Origin: Prosthecobacter sp.
GTDB taxonomy: Bacteria > Verrucomicrobiota > Verrucomicrobiia > Verrucomicrobiales > Verrucomicrobiaceae
Direction of reading: 5' to 3'
DNA: 64,000 bases
NCBI RefSeq assembly: GCF_020439865.1
Contig: NZ_JAGRPF010000051.1
Location: 62,001-126,000 of the forward strand
Shown: positions 35,343-43,574 of the stretch, in pieces
Numbering within the stretch: the first letter of the stretch is position 1
Layout: each line of letters opens with the position of its first letter
Program-made: the position numbers and the translations under genes
Notes under the pieces: generated by a model
Database searches by the model: none
Told to the model about the DNA's origin: nothing
The model's input: only the letters and a program-made list of their open reading frames with translations

Positions 35343-35410
35343 GTTTATAGAATATATGGAACATACAATTAATCAAGTTCTATTTCGCCACCTTCGAAAC
35401 AGAAAAAGTG

Positions 35411-35439
35411 TTTACATCGCGGGGCATTTGTGGTGTAAC
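35411..35439 (+). promoter_or_regulatory. Sigma-70-type promoter of the Thr-rich secreted protein gene
   Basis: TTTACA (35411-35416) and TGTAAC (35434-35439) are separated by 17 bases, matching five and four of six consensus positions. It predicts an 80-nt leader before the ATG at 35528. It lies in the AT-rich divergent spacer. Confidence 0.5.
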
Positions 35440-35527
35440 TAACAGAGATTCAAAAAAACAAACAGGCGCTGGGTTCTTTTTGTCCAATCAACGATCAATT
35501 CATCGCCTGAACGTTCATCAACCGATC

Positions 35528-37057
35528 ATGAAGCTAACCACCTCAATTTTCCTCGCCTGCAGTCTGCTGACCGCCGGTTCCCTTCACGCGAAATGGTCGC
35601 GCATACCGATCATCAAGGAAAAGCCGGTGGATATCGCCGTCAGTGGTGCGCACAGTGCAGCCTCGCTTGACAGTTCTTCTGGTTTTGGCCGGGCTGACGC
35701 CTTGTTAATAGACGATATTACAGCTCCTGCCACGGTTTCTGCTGGTAAGAGCTTTGTAATTATCAATCTCGGTAGACCGGTTCTGATTTCACAGTCATCC
35801 TTCACAAATGATGGCATTGAAGGCCGTGCGATCCTTTCCGCGAGCGCTGACAAGCATGGTTGGGCAGTTCTTGAGGAAAAAGTCTTCTCAGCGGCAGATC
35901 GTTCTGTGGACTTTAAGTTTGCCGGAATGCAGGCCAAATTTGTGAAGCTTGAACTGGCTCTGTCGAAAGGCGGAACGATCCGTGCGCTTCACTTCTTTGG
36001 AGGTCAAACTGATAAAGGCTATGCTGTAAAGCAATCTCCTGACGGAAAGCAGGGCAAGCCAATGGATTTGATCAACGGTCTTGGTGGTGCGCGAATCATT
36101 TATGCAGCTCCGCGTCCTGCCAACGGACTCGATACCGCCGTGACCTACAACAAGTTTGCTTTCCCTGAGTCTGATGAAAAGTATCGGACGATCATCTATG
36201 ATTTTGGACAATTGCGCATTCTCAATGAATTCGCCTCGGTGCATTCTCCGCGACCTGTGCGTTTTGAGGTTTTTGCTTTCGATAACCTTCCGGAGAAGGA
36301 AGACTGGCGCGGACGAATGGCGTTTGACCCAAATGACTTCGACTCGAAGTCTCCTGTTGCGGTGGCTGAAGACACACGTGGTTTGGGAGCATTGAAAGCG
36401 ACACCTGACAAACCCGTCAAAACCCGTTACTTGGCGCTACGTTGGGAACCTGAGTTCAATCCGCCAGACTTTCAGTGCACGGGGGCAGCGGAGGGCAATG
36501 TGCTCAATATCGTTACGACCAATACAATCACGATTCAGAACGCAGATGGAACGACTACCACGGTAACTATTCAAGTGGGAGATGCCCACGGAGCAGGTGC
36601 TGCTGAGAGTCCGTTGACTCCTGATAACGCCCAGCAGCAGATTGCGCAAGGCACTGCTGTCCAGAGTGATACCACGGTTATCACCACAACTGTGACCGAT
36701 GCCAATGGCAATGTGGTGTCGCAGACGACTCAACAGGGTAGCACGACGACTACAGTCAATGTGGATAGTTCGGGGACCACCACCACCACCACGGAAACTT
36801 CGAACTCGGATGGTTCTACCACCACGATCACGGAAACCAAGACCGCTGATGGTAGCACCACCACGACAGTGACCAATACAGACAGTTCTGGGCAGCAAAC
36901 GGGTTCAGCTACGACGCAGGGTTCCGGTGGAAATAATTCACAAACTACGACCAGTAGTGATGGTAATCTTGGTGGTGGTAGTTCACCTGCTCCCAATAGC
37001 GGTGGCTCTCAGGGCTCGAGTGGTAATCAGATTACCACGGGTCCAACTTCGCCTTGA
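35528..37057 (+). CDS. Secreted protein with discoidin-like domain and Thr/Ser-rich mucin-like tail
   Basis: A 509-residue protein with a Sec signal (MKLTTSIFLACSLLTAGSLH) that fixes the start at 35528. Residues about 25-155 have the look of a discoidin (F5/8 C) beta-sandwich, e.g. KSFVIINLGRPVLISQSSFT and AGMQAKFVKLELALSKGG. A second, related beta-rich region follows (FDFGQL-type strand near 36200, then TRYLALRWEPEF). From about residue 320 the chain is a low-complexity Thr/Ser/Gly/Gln tail (TTTTVNVDSSGTTTTTTETS), probably an extended and possibly glycosylated stalk. No anchor motif is seen. Base composition is visibly lower in GC than its neighbours. It ends at a strong terminator and is monocistronic. 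Confidence 0.8.
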   Translation: MKLTTSIFLACSLLTAGSLHAKWSRIPIIKEKPVDIAVSGAHSAASLDSSSGFGRADALLIDDITAPATVSAGKSFVIINLGRPVLISQSSFTNDGIEGRAILSASADKHGWAVLEEKVFSAADRSVDFKFAGMQAKFVKLELALSKGGTIRALHFFGGQTDKGYAVKQSPDGKQGKPMDLINGLGGARIIYAAPRPANGLDTAVTYNKFAFPESDEKYRTIIYDFGQLRILNEFASVHSPRPVRFEVFAFDNLPEKEDWRGRMAFDPNDFDSKSPVAVAEDTRGLGALKATPDKPVKTRYLALRWEPEFNPPDFQCTGAAEGNVLNIVTTNTITIQNADGTTTTVTIQVGDAHGAGAAESPLTPDNAQQQIAQGTAVQSDTTVITTTVTDANGNVVSQTTQQGSTTTTVNVDSSGTTTTTTETSNSDGSTTTITETKTADGSTTTTVTNTDSSGQQTGSATTQGSGGNNSQTTTSSDGNLGGGSSPAPNSGGSQGSSGNQITTGPTSP

Positions 37058-37076
37058 TCTCTTCCGTCTGTTTTAG

Positions 37077-37111
37077 AGCCCCCGCGCTGTTTCCGGTGCG
37101 GGGGCTTTTTT
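37077..37111 (+). terminator. Rho-independent terminator of the Thr-rich secreted protein gene
   Basis: A 9-bp GC-rich stem (AGCCCCCGC at 37077-37085 with GCGGGGGCT at 37098-37106) followed by TTTTT, 20 nt after the stop codon. Confidence 0.92.
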
Positions 37112-37152
37112 GCTGTTGAGCTCTCAGGTGCTTGGTCGGGTCTCGTAAACCA

Positions 37153-37632
37153 TCATGGAGAGCAACTCGGACATAGTCCGTAAAACTCCAGTTCATGGTA
37201 GAGCTTACGAAAGCCTGACTCCTTTTCGATTTGCTTCTCTAATGCCTCTACGGGGCACTGGATGTCCAACGTTTGAATGCGCCCGCATTGAGTGCAGATG
37301 AGATAATCATCGTGGCGTCCAGGCTGGAGAATGGTGTAGTAGGCGCTGCGGTCATGCAGGCCGAGGCGCCGGATCAGGCTCAGTTCGTCCAGTTTGACCA
37401 GTATTCGATAGACCGTCGCTTTATCCGCTCCGCTTGTCAGGTCAGGTGACTCAGCAATGTCCGCCAAGGAGAGCGGTTGGTGGGCGTGAACGAGAATCGA
37501 GAGGATGTTCTCCAGCGCGTTGGTTCGTCGGAGGCCTGCATCCCGTGCACGTTTCATCATGGTTGTGACCAGTTCGCGTGCCGAATCCGCATCGTGATGC
37601 TGACAGGTGGCCGAATGATGGTGATGAAGCAT
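37153..37632 (-). CDS. Fur family transcriptional regulator with His-rich N-terminus
   Basis: A 159-residue Fur-family repressor. The winged helix carries ADKATVYRILVKLDELSLIR, and the C-terminal dimerisation part has HDDYLICTQCGRIQTLD and YGLCPSC, giving the two CxxC pairs that bind structural zinc. The regulatory-metal His cluster is reduced to RHDDYL and YHELEFYG. Unusually, the protein starts MLHHHHSATCQHHD, a His/Cys-rich tail that could sense or store metal; a later ATG (MMKRARDAGLRRT) would remove it. Fur, Zur and PerR cannot be separated by sequence alone, though Zur seems most likely. It lies 15 nt downstream of the SHD1-esterase gene on the same strand. Confidence 0.9.
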   Translation of the reverse strand: MLHHHHSATCQHHDADSARELVTTMMKRARDAGLRRTNALENILSILVHAHQPLSLADIAESPDLTSGADKATVYRILVKLDELSLIRRLGLHDRSAYYTILQPGRHDDYLICTQCGRIQTLDIQCPVEALEKQIEKESGFRKLYHELEFYGLCPSCSP

Positions 37633-37647
37633 TTTTGTCGGTATTCC

Positions 37648-38601
37648 TCAGTTCGTAGCTGCGGATTCCTTCCTCTGTCCAAACAGCCACTCGTGAAGAT
37701 CTGTGCGCGGGTAGACAATGCCTGTGATGCCGTGGCCCGCTCCTTCGAGTTCGGTGTACTTCATCAGTTCGCCGCCTGCCTGTTTTACCGCCTCAACAAT
37801 GGCGCGTGAGCGCTCCACTGGCACCATGTCATCCTTATCGCCATGAAAGACCCAAAACGGGATCTTTTTCAAAATATCAGAGTTCTTGGTGTCGCCGCCA
37901 CCACACAAGGGGACGCATGCGGCAAACACCTGGGGAAACTTTGCCGCGATGCTGAAGGTACCGAAACCTCCCATCGATGATCCGGTCAGGTAAATTCGCG
38001 TTTCGTCGATCGGCAGATGATCCGCGAGGTCAGCGATGAGCGCGAGAAGATTGTCCGCCACTTGGTTCTTCCAGCCGATGTCGGCGGACGGGCACTGCGG
38101 TGCCAGCAGAAAGCACGGCCTTTGTGCCTGATTGTCCTCGGAGGTCCAGATTTTCGGCGCGCCACCGAGTTGAGATTCATTGTCGCTGCCACTCTGGCCT
38201 GATCCATGCAGCCAGATGACGATGGGATAGCGCTTTGTGCCGTCCAGTTTGGGGTTGCCCCACAGTTGGAAATTCAATCCCTGTTTCGAGACCCCTTTGA
38301 CAAATTTTCCAGTGACCTTCTGCGCATAAGCGCCCTCTTTCAGCCCCGCATCACGCCGCTTCTCGCGAAGCAGACTGTGGATGTATTGTTGATCCTCTGG
38401 CGAAAGACGGTCCAGAGGCAGTCGAAACTGGTTGAAGTCACTCCGGCGGCGAATCTTGACCTCCTTGTCGGAGAATTCGATGAGGTCACCTTGAAACTTC
38501 GACTTCCCGTCGCTGGAGGTCCATTCTCGCGGTGGATTGGCCGCATCCGCGGATGTGGGGCACCACACGCTGAGGGCGAGCAGGGCAAGGCGCAATTTCA
38601 T
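37648..38601 (-). CDS. Secreted SHD1-domain / alpha-beta hydrolase fusion
   Basis: A 317-residue protein with a Sec signal (MKLRLALLALSVWCPTSADA). Residues 24-75 form an SHD1 domain, first known from yeast Sla1 (REWTSSDGKSKFQGDLIEFS, then PLDRLSPEDQQYIHSL), common on exported proteins of Planctomycetes and Verrucomicrobia. The rest is an esterase of the polyhydroxybutyrate-depolymerase/feruloyl-esterase type: PIVIWLHGSGQSGSDNE oxyanion region, nucleophile in YLTGSSMGGFGTF, acid in HGDKDDMVPVE, and His in GAGHGITG. The triad is complete. The substrate is probably an ester of a plant or storage polymer, but this is a guess. It is the first gene of a likely operon with the Fur-family gene. Confidence 0.9.
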   Translation of the reverse strand: MKLRLALLALSVWCPTSADAANPPREWTSSDGKSKFQGDLIEFSDKEVKIRRRSDFNQFRLPLDRLSPEDQQYIHSLLREKRRDAGLKEGAYAQKVTGKFVKGVSKQGLNFQLWGNPKLDGTKRYPIVIWLHGSGQSGSDNESQLGGAPKIWTSEDNQAQRPCFLLAPQCPSADIGWKNQVADNLLALIADLADHLPIDETRIYLTGSSMGGFGTFSIAAKFPQVFAACVPLCGGGDTKNSDILKKIPFWVFHGDKDDMVPVERSRAIVEAVKQAGGELMKYTELEGAGHGITGIVYPRTDLHEWLFGQRKESAATN

Positions 38602-38662
38602 GCACTCATGCTATGCTATACGTGCGGTCACCGGCAAGCAATTTGCTCAGCCGGCTTCACAA

Positions 38663-39787
38663 TCATGGGGTGATGCGCGCGCCGGCCTTCTTCATTTCAT
38701 CGACGAGGCTCTTGGACGACTCGTCTATGGGGTTTCCCTCGATAAAAATCTGGCAGTAAGGCGCCCATTCGCGGGCGCCAACATTGTCCTTCTTCCACAT
38801 GCGGTGCAGCGGCGCGAGGTCAGTGATCTTGTTGTTCTCCAAAAACAAAAACTGCAGCTCGGTAAGCGGCTCCAGTGGCGTAATGTCTGCCACACCGTTG
38901 CCTTTGAGCGACAGCATGGACAGCCATTTCATGCCGCCGATGCCGGCGATATTCGTGACTTGGTTGCCTTCGAGATAAAGCGTCCACACCTTGGGCAGTT
39001 TGAACAATGCCGACGCGTCCTTGATCTGGTTGTTGGCGAGGTAAAGCGATGTGAGAGACTGAATCACGCCAAGCGCTGAAACATCCGTCACCTTGTTGCC
39101 CGTGAGCTCGACGTATTGCAGCGCCTTACAGGCCGCCAGCGGAGTGATGTCGCTGATCTGATTGTTCGAGACATCGAGGAACTGCAGGCGCTCAAGTCCT
39201 TTGATCGGGGCGAGGTTCGTGATCTTGTTTTCCGGCAATGTCAGTGATGCGAGTGCCACACATTTTTCTAGGCCTGTCAGATCCTTGATGCCCGCCTTCT
39301 TGCCCTCAATGATGGAGACTGTCGCCACATCTTCAGCGGTGATCACCTCCTGATTGTCACGCTTGGCAAAAACCTGCTTCCGCACGGCGGCCTCGAGCGC
39401 TTTGTCAGGAAAAATAGCGACAGGCTTTGGTGGTGCTGGCTTCGTAACTGGTGGAGAAGCAGGTGCGGCGGGTTTTGTCGGCGGCGTAGGGGGCACAGGC
39501 TTCTTGGCTGTTGTTGGGGGCGGGGGCGTTGTGGCCGGTTTGGCAGCAGGGGGGGGCGTTGCGGGTTTTGTACTGGTGTTCGCGGGCTTGGCGGCGGGTG
39601 CAGAAACCGCAGCAGGTTTTGCTTCGACTTTTGCAGGTGGAGTCGCGGCAGGTGGTGTGACAGTTGGTTTAGGTGTCGCGTTGACCTGAAGTGCCGGAGC
39701 CGGTTTCGCAGGTCCGGCCGCCGGCTTGGCCTCTTGGGCGTGGAGACTGAGCGCAAACAGTGTGGGGAGTACAAGTTGGAATCTCAT
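38663..39787 (-). CDS. Secreted leucine-rich-repeat protein with Pro/Ala linker
   Basis: A 374-residue protein with a Sec signal (MRFQLVLPTLFALSLHAQ). Residues 20-125 are a Pro/Ala/Lys/Thr-rich linker. From about residue 127 (FPDKALEAAVRKQVF) a cap leads into roughly eight internalin-type leucine-rich repeats of about 22 residues, for example LQFLDVSNNQISDITPLAAC and LTSLYLANNQIKDASALFKL. Such repeats form curved protein-binding surfaces. The lack of a sortase or PEP-CTERM motif leaves its anchoring unknown. It lies 61 nt upstream of the esterase gene on the same strand and is divergent from the ABM gene. Confidence 0.9.
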   Translation of the reverse strand: MRFQLVLPTLFALSLHAQEAKPAAGPAKPAPALQVNATPKPTVTPPAATPPAKVEAKPAAVSAPAAKPANTSTKPATPPPAAKPATTPPPPTTAKKPVPPTPPTKPAAPASPPVTKPAPPKPVAIFPDKALEAAVRKQVFAKRDNQEVITAEDVATVSIIEGKKAGIKDLTGLEKCVALASLTLPENKITNLAPIKGLERLQFLDVSNNQISDITPLAACKALQYVELTGNKVTDVSALGVIQSLTSLYLANNQIKDASALFKLPKVWTLYLEGNQVTNIAGIGGMKWLSMLSLKGNGVADITPLEPLTELQFLFLENNKITDLAPLHRMWKKDNVGAREWAPYCQIFIEGNPIDESSKSLVDEMKKAGARITP

Positions 39788-39864
39788 GGCGGTCGGGGAG
39801 GTTCCAGAATGATACGCGGAACACGGGTTGCATGTTAAGCAAAAATAGCCTCTCTCTTGTGCTC

Positions 39865-40146
39865 ATGGTCAATGTCATTGTCATTCTTGAGGTCGATCCA
39901 CCGAAGATCGACGAATTCCTCGCAGTCATTCTCGAAAACGCCGCAGCTTCCCGTCTTGAGCCCGGTTGTCTGCGTTTCGAGGTGAGCCGCGACAACACGC
40001 AATCCAATCTCTTCGCACTGAGCGAAAGCTACGTTGATCAGGCGGCATTTGATCTGCACTACACCACGCCTCACGTTGCGAAGTGGCGTGAAAAAGGTCC
40101 CGGCTTCGTGCTCAAGCGCTGGGCGGTAAAGGGGCCGGTGTATTGA
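39865..40146 (+). CDS. ABM-domain protein (putative quinol monooxygenase)
   Basis: A 93-residue single-domain protein of the antibiotic biosynthesis monooxygenase (YgiN-like) fold. The start at ATG 39865 gives the typical opening MVNVIVILEVDPPKIDEFLA; an upstream extension is not conserved-looking. Further hallmarks are ASRLEPGCLRFEVSRD, FALSESYVDQAAFDLHYTTP and HVAKW. Members are cofactor-free dimers acting on quinols or antibiotics, or simply dimeric ligand-binding proteins. It converges on the O-methyltransferase gene with stop codons back to back and no base between. Confidence 0.88.
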   Translation: MVNVIVILEVDPPKIDEFLAVILENAAASRLEPGCLRFEVSRDNTQSNLFALSESYVDQAAFDLHYTTPHVAKWREKGPGFVLKRWAVKGPVY

Positions 40147-41157
40147 TCATTGCTTGATCCCGACCACCATCGAGTCCGGACCCACAAGGTGCTCCACCCG
40201 GCAGTCTTTGAACCCGGTTTCCTGCATCCATGTGATGCAGTCCGTTCCGGTGTAGTCAAAGCCGCCTGGGGTTTCGATGAGCATGTTCAGGCTCATCAGC
40301 AGGCCGAATGCGTTCTCCTTTCGCGCGTCGTCGATGATTGAGTCATAGACCACCACTGCTCCTCCTGGAGGCAATGCTGCATGGGCTTTGCGCAGCAGCA
40401 TTCGCTTTGTGTCCAGATCCCAGTCGTGCAGGATGTGACCAAACAGCAGCACGTCTGCCTGCGGCAGGTCGTCGGTGAAGAAACTGCCGCCTGAAAAGCT
40501 CACTCGCTCGCTCAGGCCGTTTGCTGTGATGTAATCCTCGAAAATGGGGCCCACCTCAGGCAGATCAAAACCGATGCCCCGCAGATGAGGCTGAGTCAGT
40601 GCAATCTGCGTGACCAGATCCCCTTGGGCCGTGCCGATGTCCGCGCAGCTCTGATAATTCGACCATGGAAACTTCTGAGCGATCGCCATGTTCGCCCCGC
40701 GGCTGACACCTGACATCGCGTGCAGGAACTCGCGAAGCTTTGCCGGATCTGCGTAAAGCGCGGTAAAAGGATCGTGTCCGCCTTTCGACTCATTCTGCGC
40801 TTCACCCGTGCGCACCGCCGTCGTCAGGCTGCCCCAGAACGGGTATAGGCGATGGTTCGCCATCTCCAAGATGCCACCCATGTAAGACGGCTTTGCCTTG
40901 TCGAGAAACAGATCCGTCTCAGGTGTGTTGCGGTAGATGCCGTCGTCTCCGCGCTGCAGAAACTTCATGGCCACCAGTGCATCGAGAAAATCGCGCGCTC
41001 CGCGTGGATGCAGCCCCATTCGGCCCTGCAGCGTCGCCAGATCACCTGGGTGCTTTGCCAGTTCGGTGAACAACTCCATTTCCACAGCGCTAAGCAGCGT
41101 CTTGGAACTCCAGAAGGCGAGGCCGGTTTGCAGGATGTGGTCAGGCGTCAGATTCAT
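40147..41157 (-). CDS. SAM-dependent O-methyltransferase (acetylserotonin type)
   Basis: A 336-residue class I methyltransferase of the plant/polyketide O-methyltransferase family. ATG 41157 is taken as the start ([20 protein letters not shown]). The N-terminal part is a winged-helix dimerisation domain ([20 protein letters not shown]). The C-domain binds SAM with [17 protein letters not shown] (the usual DVGGGxG is DIGTAQG here), then [16 protein letters not shown] and [14 protein letters not shown], in which the HDW catalytic region with its active His is intact. Such enzymes methylate hydroxyls on small aromatics, often in secondary metabolism. No biosynthetic cluster surrounds it; the ABM gene converging on it could be functionally related. 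Confidence 0.9.
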   Translation of the reverse strand: MNLTPDHILQTGLAFWSSKTLLSAVEMELFTELAKHPGDLATLQGRMGLHPRGARDFLDALVAMKFLQRGDDGIYRNTPETDLFLDKAKPSYMGGILEMANHRLYPFWGSLTTAVRTGEAQNESKGGHDPFTALYADPAKLREFLHAMSGVSRGANMAIAQKFPWSNYQSCADIGTAQGDLVTQIALTQPHLRGIGFDLPEVGPIFEDYITANGLSERVSFSGGSFFTDDLPQADVLLFGHILHDWDLDTKRMLLRKAHAALPPGGAVVVYDSIIDDARKENAFGLLMSLNMLIETPGGFDYTGTDCITWMQETGFKDCRVEHLVGPDSMVVGIKQ

Positions 41158-41216
41158 GCGGGCGATTGTGCAGGTGGCGCATCGCCATCGCAACCGGAAC
41201 GAGCGTCACAGACAGT

Positions 41217-42539
41217 TTACTTTCCCACGGCACGCTTCAACGCGTGCTGCGCCTTGTTGAAATCCGTCACGGCCTGCACGCGGCTCTGCCTGGCCCGCGT
41301 GAGTTCTTCACGTGCGAGGAGGTATTCAAGCACCACGCCGACCTGGCTGGCCTGGCGTTCTTTGGCGAGCTTGGTCATTTCTTCGGCAGCATCGACGGCT
41401 TCGTCGTTGATCTTGATCTGATCGTTCGCCGACTGCGCACGCGTGGCGGCATCGACGACTTCGCGACCGATCGCAGCTTTGACCTGATCGGTTTGAAGGG
41501 ACGCACTTTCTTCACGAGCATCGGCGAGGTTCTGGCGCTGACGGTCAAACAGGCCACCGGGTCCGATCTTCCAGCCGAGGCCGACGTAGAAGTCCTGCTG
41601 GCGTCCGAAGTTGCCCCATTGCTGGCCGCCCACGCCGGGACCACCGCCGAATCCGCCCACAGTGTAACCGGCCTGCACGCTGGGGATCATCGGTGCCACA
41701 CGGGCGCGATCCTTTTCAGCACTCATGGACTGGTGAATCGCCGAGGCCGCCTGCATCTCCGGCCGGTGCTGATGCGCCAGCGAGATCATGGTGGCCACGC
41801 CTTTGCCGCTCATGATGCGCACGGGCACGAGATCCGACTTGGCCGGGCGCAATTCGGCCTCGGGTGTGAGGCGAAGAATCTCGGCCAGCCCAGCGGCGGA
41901 GAGGTCGCGCGCCTCCTGCCCCTGGCGAATGGCCAGTTTCGCACGGCTGATCTGTGTTTTGACGCGCAGCAAATCGGCGCGAAATGCGGTGCCTGCGGTG
42001 ACCGCGCCCTCGAGCTGTTTGGCGTAGTCCTCGGTGATGCGAAGATCGTCCTCGATGATCGCAAGCGTGGCTTCGGCAGAGAGCAGGTCGTAGTAACGCT
42101 CGACGGCTTGCGTCACGATGTCGATGCGCGCCTTCTCAGCCATCTTCTCGGCCGCCAGCGCACGTTGTTTGGCGGCGAGCGCCGCATAATAGAGATCGCC
42201 AGGAGACCAGTCGATCATCAGCCCGGTGCCCACATTGTACTGCTGCTTGTTCGCGTTGAACACATTGCCGACGATGTCCTGCAAGCGTCCGTCGTGTCCG
42301 CGATAACCGGCGCCCAGACTCATCGTGGGCCAGAACCGCTGCCACGCCTGCTTGGACTCGGCCACCGCCTCGTCATGTTTCGCTCGTGCGATCTGAATCT
42401 CGTCGTTGTTCGCCCCCGCGAGCTTCATCACGGTGCGCAGATCGACGAAGGATGGGGCGGCGTGGAGACACGAAGCGCCGAGAATCACTGACGTCGCGAG
42501 GTGACGAAAGAATGACGAAGGTCGAATGACAAAGGACAT
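41217..42539 (-). CDS. tolC: TolC family outer-membrane efflux protein
   Basis: A 440-residue outer-membrane channel of the TolC/OprM type. The helical-barrel repeats are visible, e.g. IARAKHDEAVAESKQAWQRF and DLLRVKTQISRAKLAIRQGQ, and the C-terminal half repeats the pattern (REELTRARQSRVQAVTDFNK). The start is uncertain: ATG 42539 (MSFVIRPSSFFRHLATSVIL) is used; ATG 42578 is possible. The first 20 codons coincide with a repeat element of the TCATTCG/CGAATGA type, so the native leader may have been altered. It is the last gene of the PadR/RND/adaptor/TolC operon and provides its exit duct. Confidence 0.92.
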   Translation of the reverse strand: MSFVIRPSSFFRHLATSVILGASCLHAAPSFVDLRTVMKLAGANNDEIQIARAKHDEAVAESKQAWQRFWPTMSLGAGYRGHDGRLQDIVGNVFNANKQQYNVGTGLMIDWSPGDLYYAALAAKQRALAAEKMAEKARIDIVTQAVERYYDLLSAEATLAIIEDDLRITEDYAKQLEGAVTAGTAFRADLLRVKTQISRAKLAIRQGQEARDLSAAGLAEILRLTPEAELRPAKSDLVPVRIMSGKGVATMISLAHQHRPEMQAASAIHQSMSAEKDRARVAPMIPSVQAGYTVGGFGGGPGVGGQQWGNFGRQQDFYVGLGWKIGPGGLFDRQRQNLADAREESASLQTDQVKAAIGREVVDAATRAQSANDQIKINDEAVDAAEEMTKLAKERQASQVGVVLEYLLAREELTRARQSRVQAVTDFNKAQHALKRAVGK

Positions 42540-42602
42540 GGCGTGAAGGGTTGGAGTTCGGTATTCGGATTGTCTCATTCGTCATTTCACCGTGACGTCC
42601 TG
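42484..42602. repeat. CGAATGAC-type repeat cluster between adaptor and tolC
   Basis: Several copies of a short motif related to gacgaatgac/gtcattcg lie in both orientations: gtgacgaaagaatgacgaag and tcgaatgacaaa on one side, and ttcggattgtctcattcgtc and atttcac on the other. I recognise this as a repeat seen often in Planctomycetes and Verrucomicrobia, commonly mis-annotated as short MTNE/MTK-type peptides. It covers the adaptor's stop codon and the tolC start. Confidence 0.55.
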
Positions 42603-43568
42603 CTTGTCGGCCAGCGTCACGCCTCCCGGCACCAGAATCACGTCCCCGGCTTTCAACTCCGGCACTTCGACGTTCACACCGTCATTGAAGCCGGGTTTCA
42701 CGGCGGTCTTCATGGCTTTGCCATCGACGTGCTTGAAGACGAAGGCGTTGGTCTTCTCCATGACGAGCGCGCCGACGGGAATGATGGTGGTGTTGTCATG
42801 CTGCTCGACAGCGACGCGGGCGGTGGCGAACATGCCGGGACGAAGCTGGCCTTCTTCATTCTTGAAGTCGGCCTCGATGAGCATGGTGCGTGTGGATGGA
42901 TCGAGGGCGCCCGTGATGCGCGAGATGCTGCCTTTGACGACGGTGCCGCCGAGTGCATCGACCTTCGCTTCGACCTGCTGGCCAACTTTGAGTCGCGAAG
43001 TTTCGATTTCGATGACCGGCACCTGCAGGCGCAGTGTGCTGGTGTCGGTGAGCTGAAGCAGTGTGTCGCCTCCGGCGGCGGCATACGCGCCGGGATCGAC
43101 GCGACGGTCGGTGATGGTTCCAGAAAAGGGGGCTTTGACATGGGCGAGGTCGATGAGCGCGTTCGTGCGTTCCATGCCGGCCCGTGCGATGGCGAGTTTG
43201 GCCTCGGCATCATCGACGGATTGCGGCAGCACGAGGTCGGGCGACTTGGAGCGGGCTTCGTGCAGGCGCTTCACCTCGATCTCCGCCGCGGCGATTTGTG
43301 CACGATGGCCGATGAGATCCGCTTCGAGTTCCGGCACGGAGATTTCGATGAGTTTTTGCTGCGCGGTGACGACATCGCCTTTGTCGACAGCGATCTTTTC
43401 GATGTAACCGGCGACGCGTGCTTTCAAATCGACCTGCTGCCATGGCGCGAAGCTGGCGGGCAGGCTGATCCAGCGATGGATCGTGCCCTTCGCCGGCTTG
43501 GTGGCCGGAAGTTCGAGCGCGTGGGCGGCGGTGCCGAGAAGGAGGAGAGGGAGCAGGAGCTTCGTCAT
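42582..43568 (-). CDS. RND efflux periplasmic adaptor (membrane-fusion protein)
   Basis: A 328-residue HlyD/AcrA-type adaptor with a Sec signal (MTKLLLPLLLLGTAAHALEL). Domains in order: lipoyl half-motif (VDLKARVAGYIEKIAVDKGD), an alpha-hairpin (about residues 85-145), the matching lipoyl half (IDLAHVKAPFSGTITDRRVD), a beta-barrel (TSTLRLQVPVIEIETSRLKV) and a membrane-proximal domain (QLRPGMFATARVAVEQHDNT). It links the inner-membrane permease to TolC. The permease ends six bases upstream and tolC begins about 40 bases downstream, so the three form one operon. Confidence 0.94.
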   Translation of the reverse strand: MTKLLLPLLLLGTAAHALELPATKPAKGTIHRWISLPASFAPWQQVDLKARVAGYIEKIAVDKGDVVTAQQKLIEISVPELEADLIGHRAQIAAAEIEVKRLHEARSKSPDLVLPQSVDDAEAKLAIARAGMERTNALIDLAHVKAPFSGTITDRRVDPGAYAAAGGDTLLQLTDTSTLRLQVPVIEIETSRLKVGQQVEAKVDALGGTVVKGSISRITGALDPSTRTMLIEADFKNEEGQLRPGMFATARVAVEQHDNTTIIPVGALVMEKTNAFVFKHVDGKAMKTAVKPGFNDGVNVEVPELKAGDVILVPGGVTLADKQDVTVK

Positions 43569-43574
43569 GGGAAA

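Noticed and set aside
39817-39833. Possible sigma-54 site before the ABM gene
   Set aside because: The GG-N10-GC spacing and TTGCA box fit, but the -24 box is CGGAAC in place of TGGCAC, too weak without other support.
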